A stretch of 64,000 nt of DNA from positions 55,085-119,084 of the forward strand of contig JAFIGH010000002.1 of the NCBI GenBank assembly GCA_020831525.1, in the 5' to 3' direction. The notes beneath the pieces are model-generated. The model saw only the letters and a program-made list of their open reading frames with translations, was not told the origin of the DNA and ran no database searches. The first letter of the stretch is position 1, and every line of letters starts with the position of its first letter. The position numbers and the translations under genes are program-made. The stretch comes from Opitutales bacterium. GTDB lineage: Bacteria; Verrucomicrobiota; Verrucomicrobiia; Opitutales; Oceanipulchritudinaceae. This document shows, one piece after another, positions 44,633-54,848 of the stretch.

Positions 44633-44926
44633 ATGGCAACTGAAGTGAAAATCAAACCGCTCGGTGACCGCGTGCTCGTCAAGCCCGTGGAAACCGACGA
44701 AGAAGTCAAAGGCGGGATCATCATCCCCGACTCCGCGAAGGAAAAGCCGACCACGGCCGAAGTGCTCGCTCTGGGCACCGGCAAGAAGGACGGCGAGGAC
44801 TATACCTTCACGGTCAAAGTCGGTGACCAGGTGGTCATCAGCAAATACGGCGGCACGACCGTCAAGTTCGAGGACGAAGAATACACGATCCTCCGCGAGG
44901 ACGATATCCTCGGCATCGTCGGCTGA
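44633..44926 (+). CDS. groES: Co-chaperonin GroES
   Basis: The 97-residue product is Gro[22 protein letters not shown] at the N-terminus, the mobile-loop region [14 protein letters not shown], and [20 protein letters not shown] at the C-terminus. It caps GroEL. The 5' leader is A/C-rich (ACACACCAAAATAAACA) with no Shine-Dalgarno site. It lies 54 bases after dnaK and 50 before groEL. Confidence 0.97.
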   Translation: MATEVKIKPLGDRVLVKPVETDEEVKGGIIIPDSAKEKPTTAEVLALGTGKKDGEDYTFTVKVGDQVVISKYGGTTVKFEDEEYTILREDDILGIVG

Positions 44927-44967
44927 CGCGAACGATATCGCCTTTCAGTAAACAACAATCAATATAA

Positions 44968-46623
<1,656 letters not shown>

Positions 46624-46669
46624 TAAGGCCGCTTCGCCCCGAGGCACAGCACCAATCAATCGAATTCAC

Positions 46670-46701
46670 AGGCCCCGTCGCATTTGCGGCGGGGCCTTTT
46701 T
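46670..46701 (+). terminator. Intrinsic terminator after groEL
   Basis: AGGCCCCGTCGC (46670-46681) pairs with GCGGCGGGGCCT (46686-46697) in a 12-bp stem with one G-U pair and a 4-base loop; T-run 46697-46701. The stem may also serve the convergent kdtA gene. Confidence 0.93.
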
Positions 46702-46713
46702 CATGACGGAAAC

Positions 46714-48033
46714 TCAGGCTTCAAGGCCCGCGCGGATGTGTTTCCATGCGCGGTCGACGGCGCCGCGGTTGGCTTCGAACCAGCGGCGGGCGGCGGCGCC
46801 GCGGCGGGCGCGCGCCTCCGCGTCGCCGAGGACCGGTGCGATGCGGGGGGCGAGCTGTGCGGCGTCCGGCACGACTTCGGCGGCGCCTTCGCGCACGAGG
46901 GCGGCGGCGATGTCGGAAAACTCTTTCATGCCGGGGCCGAAGAAGACCGGTTTGCCGTAGCCCGCCGCTTCGATGGGCGTCTGTCCCTGCACGTGGGGCG
47001 GGAGCGATTTGCCCACGAAGACGGCGTCGGCCAGTTGGGTGAAGCGCCGCAGTTCGCCCGTTGTGTCGGCGACATAGACGCGGGTGCCCGCCGGGGCGGG
47101 GCGGGACTCTGCGCGCAGTTCGGTGCGCAGCACCGGTTCGACCCCGGCGGCGCGCAGATCGGCGGCGACTTCGCGGCGGCGCTCGGCGTGCCGCGGGACA
47201 AGGATCAGGCAGAGGCCGGGATTTTCGGTGGAGAGCTGTTTCCATGCCTCGACAAGGGCCGCCTCCTCTCCCGGCCATGTCGACGCCCCGAGGAGAATCG
47301 GCGGCAGCGGGGCGCCGGAAGGGGAGGCGTCGTCGACAAAGCCGCACTCGGTGGCAAGGGAGCGCTTGGCGGCGTCATCGAGCCGCGGTTCGGGATCGAA
47401 GTCGACCTTGAGGTTTCCGGTGAGGTGGACGGCGGCGCGCGGGCGCAGGCACCGGTGGCGCTCTTCGTCCGTCGGGCTCGCCGCGAGCACTGTCGTGAGC
47501 GGGCGCAGAAGCGGGCGCGCAAGAGCCCGCAGGCGCAGGTAGCGGTTGAAGGAGCGCTCGGACAGGCGGGCGTTGACGAGAAACACGGGAATGCCCCGCC
47601 GTCCGGCCTGGTGCAGGTGCTCGGGCCAGAGTTCACTCTCGAAGAGGATGGCGGCGTCGGGGCGCAGCCGCCGCCATGCGAGCGCGCTCGTCGGCCAGAA
47701 ATCGAGGGGAAAGACGCCTGTGAGAGTGACGTCCCCGGCGTGCCGGCGGCGGGCGAGGGCGAAGCCGGTGCTGGTTGTTGTGGTGAGGATCACTTCGTGT
47801 CCGGCGCCGCGCAGGCGGTCGATGAGCGGGGCGGCGGCGAGGAGTTCGCCGACGCTGACGGCCTGGATCCAAATTCGGTTGACCCCGGGAGCGGGGGCCG
47901 GAAGCTTGCGGAAAAGTCCGAACCGGTGTAGGAATCCGGAACGGTAGCCGCCCCGCCGCCACATCCTCCACGCATAGTAGGGGAGGGCAACGACAAGGGC
48001 GGGAAGGAAACAAATTCGATACAACCAGATCAC
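46714..48033 (-). CDS. kdtA: 3-deoxy-D-manno-octulosonic acid (Kdo) transferase
   Basis: KdtA (WaaA) attaches Kdo to lipid A at the inner membrane, so the organism very probably has lipopolysaccharide. After the N-terminal membrane anchor (VIWLYRICFLPALVVALPYY) come IWIQAVSVGELLAAAPLI, LESELWPEHLHQAGRRGIPV-type region, VNARLSERSFNRYLRL, GNLKVD, a STWPGEE turn, LVPRHAERR and the sugar-nucleotide segment FVGKSLPPHVQGQTPIEAAGYG. These are family blocks. The frame is open to an ATG at 48105, but that would overlap the divergent M16 gene; a GTG at 48033 begins just at the membrane anchor and gives 439 residues, so it is preferred. Other starts cannot be excluded. Confidence 0.9.
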   Translation of the reverse strand: MIWLYRICFLPALVVALPYYAWRMWRRGGYRSGFLHRFGLFRKLPAPAPGVNRIWIQAVSVGELLAAAPLIDRLRGAGHEVILTTTTSTGFALARRRHAGDVTLTGVFPLDFWPTSALAWRRLRPDAAILFESELWPEHLHQAGRRGIPVFLVNARLSERSFNRYLRLRALARPLLRPLTTVLAASPTDEERHRCLRPRAAVHLTGNLKVDFDPEPRLDDAAKRSLATECGFVDDASPSGAPLPPILLGASTWPGEEAALVEAWKQLSTENPGLCLILVPRHAERRREVAADLRAAGVEPVLRTELRAESRPAPAGTRVYVADTTGELRRFTQLADAVFVGKSLPPHVQGQTPIEAAGYGKPVFFGPGMKEFSDIAAALVREGAAEVVPDAAQLAPRIAPVLGDAEARARRGAAARRWFEANRGAVDRAWKHIRAGLEA

Positions 48034-48034
48034 G

Positions 48035-50920
48035 ATGATGCTCAAGACGATGGTAGGACGCTTCCGCGCAAACAAGGCCAAAGCGGCATTCGCCGCTGCC
48101 CTCACGGTGTTTCTTTTCTCCGGAACGGCGATTGCCGCGGAGGTGCGCCCGTGGGCGCATGAAGACAGCGACCTCGGGGCCGATCCGGCGGTGCGCTTCG
48201 GTGTGCTGGAGAACGGCCTGCGCTACGCCGTGATGCCCAACAACGAGCCGCCGAAGCGGGTGAGCCTGCGCCTCCTCGTGGAGGTGGGCAGCCTGATGGA
48301 GGAGGACGCCGAACGGGGCATGGCGCACTACCTCGAGCACATGGGCTTCAAGGGGACGACGCACTTCTCGCCCGGCGAGATGATCGAGCTGGGACAGCGG
48401 CTGGGCATGGCGTTCGGCCCGGACACCAACGCGCACACGAGTTTCCACGAGACCGTCTACAAGTTCGAGGTGCCCGAGGCGGAGGACGCGCTCATCCGCC
48501 CGGCGTTTCTCGCCTTGCGCGACTACGCCGACGGTATGCTTATTCTCGAGGAGGAGGCGGAGTCCGAGCGCGGGGTGATCCTCGCTGAAAAACGCGACCG
48601 GGATTCCGCCTCGTTTCGTTCCATACAGGATGTTTACGACTTCGCCTTTCCCTACTCGCCGTTCCGGCTGCGCTTTCCCATCGGGACGGAGGAAGCCATC
48701 CGCACGATGAACTACGAGGACATGCGCCGCTTCTACGAGCGCTGGTACACTGTGGACCGGTTTGCCGTCATCGTCGTGGGCGATATCGATCCCGACGACG
48801 CGGAGGCCCTGATCGAGGAGTTTTTCGGGGACGCCGCGCCCAGCCCGGAACTCCGGCCGGACCCCTCCGCGGGAGCCATCCTGCCACAGGGCGAGGCCTA
48901 CCGCTTTTACCACGACCCCGAGCTGGGCAGCACGCAGGTGAACGTTTTCACCGTCTGGGAGCAGGACGACGCCGGTGACACGAGCGAAACGCGCGAGGCC
49001 GGCATTCTGCGCGATCTCGCCGCGGCCATCCTCAACCGCCGCTTCGAGATGATCGCCCGCTCCGAAGACGCGCCATTTGCCTCCGCGGTCGGTTATGCGT
49101 ACTCCTTTCTCGACTTCGCCGAGTTCGCCGGTTTGCAGGCCACGACCCGGCCGGAGACATGGGAAAAAGCCCTTGAGCGGATCGTCCTCGAAAAGCGCCG
49201 CGCGCTCGAACACGGCTTTCTCGAGAGCGAGCTGGCCGTCGCCCGCGCCAATGTGCTCAACAGCTATGAGCGGGCCGCCGCGCAGGCGGAATCGCGCGAG
49301 TCGCGCACCCTTGCCGACGCGCTCGTGCGCGCCGTGAGTCTCGACCGCGTTTTCACCAGCCCCGACCAGAACCTTGAATTGGCCCGCGGTGTTCTCGAGC
49401 GGGCTACCCCCGAGTCCGTGCATACCGCATTCGTCGACCTCTGGGCCAAGACCGGTGACCGTCTCGTCCGCATGGAGTCGGAGGAGAAAGTCGACAATGC
49501 CTACAAGCGCATGCGCGCCGTTTTCCGTGCGAGCCATGGAAAAGAGGTCGAGCTGCCGGAGGAGTTCCTGGCCACAGACTTCGCCTACGCTGTCATCGGC
49601 GAACCGTCCGCCGTGGTGGAGCGACGTGAGTTGGAGGACCTCGACGCCGAGCAGGTGGTTTTTGCCAACAACGTCGTCCTCAATCTCAAGCGCACGGACT
49701 TCGAACGCAACCGCGTGCGCGTGGGCGCGCGGTTCGGCAAGGGCCGACTCTCACTCACCCCGGAAAAGGAAGGACTCGACTTCTTCGCAAGCTACATTTT
49801 TGTGCCCGGCGCCCTTGAAGCGCACAGCGCCGATGAACTCGAAACACTCTTCGCGGGCAAGACGGTGGGGGGCGAATTCAGCGTGGGTGATGACGCTTTC
49901 GTTCTCTCCGGCACGACAACTCCGCGCGACCTTGAAGACCAGCTCGCCCTCATGGCCGCGCATATCCTCGCCCCCGGTTTCCGCCCCGAGGCCGAGAGGC
50001 GCTTCCGGCAGGTCATTCCGCAGATTTATCAGCAGGTCAACCATACTGTCGATGGAGTCATGCGTTCGCGCGTCGACCGCTTTCTCGTAAGCGGCGACTA
50101 CCGCTTCGGCATTCCGCCGCGCGAAGTCCTTGAGAGCCATTCCACGGAGGCCGTGCGCGAGTGGTTGTCCGGTGCGCTGGCGTCGTCGGCGCTTGAGATC
50201 GCCGTGGTGGGCGATATCGACGCCGATGAAGTGGTGGAGGCCGTGCGGCGGACGTTCGGAGCGCTCCCGGAACGCGAAGCGGGGAAGTCCCTCCCGGAAG
50301 GCGCGCGCGAAGTCGACCTCCGCCGCGGACCGGTGGACGAGACTTTCACCTACCGCACGTCGATCCCTCAGGCGCGCGCGGTCATGTATTGGGTCACTGA
50401 CGACACAGATGATGTCCGCAAGGCGCGGCGGCTCGCCGTCCTCTCCGGCGTCGTCAACGAGCGCATGCGTGTGCGCATTCGCAACGAGCTGGGCGAGGCG
50501 TATTCACCCTTCGCCTACCACGATGCCAGCCGCGTTTTCGACGGCATGGGCCATCTCGTCGCCGTCGTCAACGTGGACGCGGAGCGCCTCGGTCTCGTCG
50601 AGGAGATCCTCGAAGATATTGCCGCTTCCATCGTCGAAGACGGCATCGGCGAGGATGAGTTCGAGCGTGTCCTCAATCCCCGGATCCGCAGCCTCGAAAA
50701 CCAGGCCCGCTCAAACCCTTACTGGCTCGGCACCGTCCTCCTCGGCGCCCGCGAGCATCCGCGCCAACTCGACTGGGCCCGCACGCTCTTCACCGACTAT
50801 CCCGCCATCACGCGCGGGGAGGTCGAGTCCCTCGCCCGCGAGTACCTCACGGAGGACCGCATCTTCGTGCGTGTCGTGCCGGAACCCATGGACGACCGGG
50901 AAGAGGGCGAGGAAGAGTAG
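48035..50920 (+). CDS. M16 family metallopeptidase (insulinase/pitrilysin type)
   Basis: The 961-residue exported protease starts with a signal peptide (AAFAAALTVFLFSGTAIAAE). The zinc-binding inverted motif HYLEH lies at residues 98-102, with the third ligand Glu in EEEAESERGVILAEKRD about 75 residues on. A second, inactive-like half follows (about 500-960), as in tandem M16 peptidases. The family degrades peptides in the periplasm. ATGs at 48038 and 48050 are alternative starts, the latter nearer the signal core. Its start is 1-2 bases from the divergent kdtA start, so promoters must overlap coding sequence. Confidence 0.9.
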   Translation: MMLKTMVGRFRANKAKAAFAAALTVFLFSGTAIAAEVRPWAHEDSDLGADPAVRFGVLENGLRYAVMPNNEPPKRVSLRLLVEVGSLMEEDAERGMAHYLEHMGFKGTTHFSPGEMIELGQRLGMAFGPDTNAHTSFHETVYKFEVPEAEDALIRPAFLALRDYADGMLILEEEAESERGVILAEKRDRDSASFRSIQDVYDFAFPYSPFRLRFPIGTEEAIRTMNYEDMRRFYERWYTVDRFAVIVVGDIDPDDAEALIEEFFGDAAPSPELRPDPSAGAILPQGEAYRFYHDPELGSTQVNVFTVWEQDDAGDTSETREAGILRDLAAAILNRRFEMIARSEDAPFASAVGYAYSFLDFAEFAGLQATTRPETWEKALERIVLEKRRALEHGFLESELAVARANVLNSYERAAAQAESRESRTLADALVRAVSLDRVFTSPDQNLELARGVLERATPESVHTAFVDLWAKTGDRLVRMESEEKVDNAYKRMRAVFRASHGKEVELPEEFLATDFAYAVIGEPSAVVERRELEDLDAEQVVFANNVVLNLKRTDFERNRVRVGARFGKGRLSLTPEKEGLDFFASYIFVPGALEAHSADELETLFAGKTVGGEFSVGDDAFVLSGTTTPRDLEDQLALMAAHILAPGFRPEAERRFRQVIPQIYQQVNHTVDGVMRSRVDRFLVSGDYRFGIPPREVLESHSTEAVREWLSGALASSALEIAVVGDIDADEVVEAVRRTFGALPEREAGKSLPEGAREVDLRRGPVDETFTYRTSIPQARAVMYWVTDDTDDVRKARRLAVLSGVVNERMRVRIRNELGEAYSPFAYHDASRVFDGMGHLVAVVNVDAERLGLVEEILEDIAASIVEDGIGEDEFERVLNPRIRSLENQARSNPYWLGTVLLGAREHPRQLDWARTLFTDYPAITRGEVESLAREYLTEDRIFVRVVPEPMDDREEGEEE

Positions 50921-50935
50921 GCGGATGCGCGTCCG

Positions 50936-51745
50936 TCAGGGCGCGAGGTGCTTGCGGAGAAAGTCCCGCGTCGCCCCGGCTTCTTCCGCCTCGCCGAGGT
51001 TGTGATCGCGCTCTTCCAGCAGCAGGAGTTCATGGGGCGCTCCCGCCGCGCGGAGCGCCTCGGCGTATGCCGTGGCGTGCCACACCGGCACAATCGGGTC
51101 GCGCGCGCCGTGGACGATGAGCTGGGGCGGAGCGTCCCCATGCGCATGGTGCACGGGGCTGGCCGTGCGGGCGAGGTCTTCCCGCGCGGAGATGGGACCG
51201 CCAAGAAGGTCGCCCACCATTTCGACCATTCCTCTGCCGGGAAACGGATCGACCGCCGTGCGGGGAAGGTCTGTCGGGCCGCACCAGTGGACGCCCGCGC
51301 GCGGCTGGGTGAGGGCCGCCGCGCATTTCTGCCCGGGGGCGCTGCGGCTCAGTTCGAGAGAAAGCAGGGCGGAGAGGTGGGCACCGGCGGAGATCCCCCA
51401 TAGAGCGTAGCGGGCGGGGTCGAGCCCGTGGTGTGCAGCGTTCTCCCGTAGCCAGCGAAGCATAGCCGCGCAGTCTTCTGTCTGGGCGGGAAAAACGGCT
51501 TCGCCGCTGAAGCGGTAGGTCACGGCAACGGTTGCGATGCCGTCTTCCCACATCCTCGGAGCGAAGGGCGGGCGGTACTGCGTCCCGCCGCGCCAGCCCC
51601 CGCCGTGGATGTAGACAACATACGGCAGCGGACGGGCCGCCTCGGGTATCCACAAATCAACAACCAGCGAACGCTCGCCCCCGTTGACGGGAACGGTGAC
51701 CACGGGGTGGTCGAGATTGACGCGGAGTTTCGTCGGTGTCGGCAT
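50936..51745 (-). CDS. Alpha/beta hydrolase (esterase/lipase-like)
   Basis: The 269-residue protein has the HSL/carboxylesterase pattern: YVVYIHGGGW for the oxyanion hole, GISAGAH (nucleophile Ser), HGARDPIVP (Asp) and ERDHNLG (His). It probably cleaves small esters. No signal peptide is seen. The ATG at 51745 is chosen since GGAAAGG lies 9 bases before it; the earlier ATG at 51754 abuts that site. It is convergent with the M16 gene, with 15 bases between stops. Confidence 0.88.
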   Translation of the reverse strand: MPTPTKLRVNLDHPVVTVPVNGGERSLVVDLWIPEAARPLPYVVYIHGGGWRGGTQYRPPFAPRMWEDGIATVAVTYRFSGEAVFPAQTEDCAAMLRWLRENAAHHGLDPARYALWGISAGAHLSALLSLELSRSAPGQKCAAALTQPRAGVHWCGPTDLPRTAVDPFPGRGMVEMVGDLLGGPISAREDLARTASPVHHAHGDAPPQLIVHGARDPIVPVWHATAYAEALRAAGAPHELLLLEERDHNLGEAEEAGATRDFLRKHLAP

Positions 51746-51997
51746 GGTTGACATCCTTTCCCGCTCTTACGCGCAGACGCAACCATTCACGATACGGCAT
51801 GGGCGGAGCAATCGGCGGAACCGGTCTAGCAATATCCTGAACGATACGGGGAATAGAATTGAAAACACACCGGACCCTGCCCATGTTCTTGCTATGCTGG
51901 TGATTTCTATGGTCTACGGGATAGTCGTTGCCCTCCGTTTCTTCGATAATTCCGGAAAACGGGCATTCCATGGTGATCGTGTGAGACAGTTCCTGAT

Positions 51998-53959
51998 ATG
52001 AAAGCCTCGTCCATAGCGATCCGTGTTGTCGATTTCCTGAAGCAGCATCCGCCGTTTTCCTTTCTTCCGGAGCGGGTGTTGCTCGATCTTGCGTCGAAGG
52101 GACGGGTGAAGTTTCACGAGGGCGGGGAGATCGTTTTTTCGCGGGGGCAGCCGCGCAACCGATACCTCTATGTGATCCAGCAGGGCAAGGTGCGTATCGT
52201 CGATGAAACGCCCGGCGGCGACCGCCTCATCGACCTGCGCGGGGAGGGCGACCTGCTCGGCTTGCAGGGGGTCATCTCGGACGGCCCCTACCTCAACACG
52301 GCAAAGACGGATGCGGATACCATTCTCTACGGGATCGACCGCGACGATTTCATCGCCCATGCCGAGCGCACACCGAAGGCCAAACGGTATCTTGCCGCCT
52401 ACTTTACCCTCAATCCCGCCTACAGCGAAGCGGAGCCGGTGACGCAGCGCGACAGCCGCGGCATCCCTGTGCCGATCACCCTGCGCAAGGGCGGTCTGCT
52501 CGAGGTAAAGGAGCCGCACACAGTCGCGGAGGAGACGCTTGTGACCGTGCCGCGCTCCACCACGGTGCGGGACGTGGCGCGGCGTCTCCAGTCGAAGCGG
52601 GTGGCCTGTGTTGTCGTGGTCGACGACGCCGGGCGGGCCGTGGGCAAACTGACCGACGCCGACCTGCGCGACCGCGTGGTGGACGGCGGTCTGCGGTCGG
52701 ACGCTCCGGTGAGCGAGGTGATGGCGACGGACCTCGTCATGGCGCATCCGGATGACTCAACGGGTGACCTCCTCGTACGGCTCACCCGCACGGGCAAGAG
52801 CTTTCTTATCGTTACGGAGGACGGAACCCCCGGCACGCCGGTGCTGGGCCTTGTCTACGAGCGCAACCTGTTTTTGCAGTACGGCCGTTTTCCGACGGTG
52901 CTCGGGGAGGCTATCGGTGAAGCCCCGGACCTCGCCTCCCTCCGGACGATGCGCGAGCGCATGGAGGCACTGCTCCTTGAGTTTCTGGAAGACCGCGCGG
53001 CCCTGCCGTGGCTCATGAAGATGACCGGCGTGCTCAACCGCCGCATGGCGCGGAGAATCATCGGGATGTGCCGGGAGGCGATGGACGTGGAGGGTTTCGA
53101 GCGCCCGACGGCGGGATTTTCATGGCTTATGATGGGGAGCGGCGGGCGCGACGAACTGCTCATTCGCTCGGCGGTTTACCATGCCATGGTCTACGAAGAC
53201 CCGGATCCGGACGAAGCCGACACGGCGGCGCATTACTACCGGGAACTCGCGCGGCGCGTGGGCGAGGCGACGCGGCAATGCGGCTTTCTGGAGAGCGAGC
53301 AAGGGGTGCTTGCGCAGCGGCCCGGCTGGTGCCTGCCAATTTCGGAGATGGAGGCGAAGTTCCGCGCCTTTATCGAGTCTCCCGTGGAAAACGTGGTCTA
53401 CACGTCGCGCGACGCCTTCGACTTCCGGTCTGCCGAATACCAATGCCCGCTCGCGCGGCGGCTGCGCCGCTTCATCGAGGGCTGCATCCGCGCGAATCCG
53501 GCGTTTATCCGCCACATGGCGTCGAATTCACTCCTCAACCAGCCGCCGCGCACCATCTACCAAGGCTATGTCGTCGATGAGAAGGGCATTCAGCGCGAGG
53601 AACTCGCCATCAAGGCCCACGCGCTCCTGCCCCTCGTCGATATGGGCCGCGTCTTTGCCATGGAGGGCGGAGCGCTCGCGCCCACCGGCACCTGTGCGCG
53701 GCTGCGTGCGGCTGCGCAGCGGTTGCGCGGCGGGGAGGACGAAGCGACGGCGGACAAGCTCGAGGAGGCTTCCGAGGCCTTTCTCGTCGCGCACTTCGCC
53801 CGCGTGTGCCGGGGCCTCATGGCGGGTACCGACGGAGCTGTCATCCGCCCGAACAACCTCGACCCGGAGACCCGCACGCTGCTCAAGACCGCATTCCGCA
53901 CCATTCTCGACGTTCTCGAGTTGCTCGCTGCCCGCCACGGCCTCTCCCTCCGCGCCTGA
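51998..53959 (+). CDS. cNMP-binding/CBS/DUF294-like signalling protein with lost catalytic aspartates
   Basis: The 653 residues hold a cyclic-nucleotide-binding domain (about 20-130), a CBS pair (about 175-290; SKRVACVVVVDDAGRAVGKL, TDADLRDRVV), a helical linker, and a DUF294-type nucleotidyltransferase domain. In that family the motif is G-S-x-G-R-x-E-x-x-x-x-T-D-x-D. Here it reads MGSGGRDELLIRSAVYHAMV (residues 379-398), with Ala392 and Tyr394 where the two Asp normally stand, so nucleotidyl transfer is unlikely. A C-terminal DUF294_C-like helical domain follows. The exonuclease gene starts 13 bases after its stop, a pairing known from other bacteria near acetate transport genes, which are absent here. 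Confidence 0.82.
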   Translation: MKASSIAIRVVDFLKQHPPFSFLPERVLLDLASKGRVKFHEGGEIVFSRGQPRNRYLYVIQQGKVRIVDETPGGDRLIDLRGEGDLLGLQGVISDGPYLNTAKTDADTILYGIDRDDFIAHAERTPKAKRYLAAYFTLNPAYSEAEPVTQRDSRGIPVPITLRKGGLLEVKEPHTVAEETLVTVPRSTTVRDVARRLQSKRVACVVVVDDAGRAVGKLTDADLRDRVVDGGLRSDAPVSEVMATDLVMAHPDDSTGDLLVRLTRTGKSFLIVTEDGTPGTPVLGLVYERNLFLQYGRFPTVLGEAIGEAPDLASLRTMRERMEALLLEFLEDRAALPWLMKMTGVLNRRMARRIIGMCREAMDVEGFERPTAGFSWLMMGSGGRDELLIRSAVYHAMVYEDPDPDEADTAAHYYRELARRVGEATRQCGFLESEQGVLAQRPGWCLPISEMEAKFRAFIESPVENVVYTSRDAFDFRSAEYQCPLARRLRRFIEGCIRANPAFIRHMASNSLLNQPPRTIYQGYVVDEKGIQREELAIKAHALLPLVDMGRVFAMEGGALAPTGTCARLRAAAQRLRGGEDEATADKLEEASEAFLVAHFARVCRGLMAGTDGAVIRPNNLDPETRTLLKTAFRTILDVLELLAARHGLSLRA

Positions 53960-53972
53960 TCGATCCTGTCCG

Positions 53973-54632
53973 ATGTCTATACACCCTGTCCACGAAGCCT
54001 ACACCGCGCACTTCGAGCCCACATGGGACGAGGCGCTCGGCTGGGAGAACGCCCGCTTCGTCGTCCTCGATACGGAGTCCACCGGCTTCGACCCGAAGCG
54101 GGACCGCATCGTCTCTGTCGGTGCCATCGGTGTGATGTATTTCGAACTCCTCCTCGACGACACCTTCGATGTTTTTATGCCTATCTCGCACAATACGTCG
54201 TCCGTCACGCTGCATGGCATCACCCGTGAATACTCGGAGCGCGGAATGCCTGAGGAGCCCGCCCTGTGCGCCTTTCTCGATTATCTTGGTGACGGGGTGA
54301 TCGTGGGCCACCACATCCGGCACGACGTCGCGATCCTCAACGCGGCGATAACGACGCACTTCGGTTTCGAGCTGCGGAACATGTGCGTCGACACCATGGA
54401 CCTCACCCTGCGCCTTGCCGACATGGGGCTCCTCGATCGCGACCAGGCCCACGAGGACTATACTCTCGACGGGCTTGCCCGCCTCTTCCGCATCCGCCCT
54501 GCCGACCGCCACACCGCCGCGGGCGACGCCTTCATCACCGGCCAGATCTTCCTCAAGCTCCTCCGCCTCGCCGAGCGGGCCGGTTTCCTCCGCCTCGGGC
54601 AACTGACCGAGCCCTACGACGCGGCGGAGTGA
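53973..54632 (+). CDS. DEDDh 3'-5' exonuclease (DNA polymerase III epsilon-like)
   Basis: The 219-residue protein shows the DEDDh residues: FVVLDTESTGFD (Asp/Glu of ExoI), GHHIRHDVAIL (Asp of ExoII) and DRHTAAGDAFITG (His/Asp of ExoIII). It probably trims DNA or RNA 3' ends or nucleotides. It is not the replicative epsilon subunit by context: it pairs with the cNMP/CBS/DUF294-like gene in an operon-like spacing of 13 bases. An AT-rich inverted repeat lies downstream. Confidence 0.85.
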   Translation: MSIHPVHEAYTAHFEPTWDEALGWENARFVVLDTESTGFDPKRDRIVSVGAIGVMYFELLLDDTFDVFMPISHNTSSVTLHGITREYSERGMPEEPALCAFLDYLGDGVIVGHHIRHDVAILNAAITTHFGFELRNMCVDTMDLTLRLADMGLLDRDQAHEDYTLDGLARLFRIRPADRHTAAGDAFITGQIFLKLLRLAERAGFLRLGQLTEPYDAAE

Positions 54633-54688
54633 AGGGACTATACCGGAAGTTCGCTCGTCCCCAATTCGCCACCGCTGTCAACCAATAG

Positions 54689-54760
54689 AACCCGGAAAAA
54701 ATTTTGCCATAAATTTATCCCGTGGTTAAAAATTTCTGGAAACTAATTTTTCTCCGGGTT
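54689..54760. repeat. AT-rich interrupted palindrome upstream of gltX
   Basis: AACCCGGAAAAAATT (54689-54703) is repeated in inverted form as AATTTTTCTCCGGGTT (54745-54760), one base longer, across about 41 AT-rich bases. It may end the exonuclease transcript or act as a control site for gltX, whose ATG lies about 90 bases on. No single T-run marks a normal terminator. Confidence 0.55.
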
Positions 54761-54848
54761 TAATAATATCAGTCAACAAATTTAATTGTGTGTTGTGTTT
54801 GGCAGCCTGTCCTTGCCATGAGGCGGAGCAGGCGCACTGTGGGCGGGC

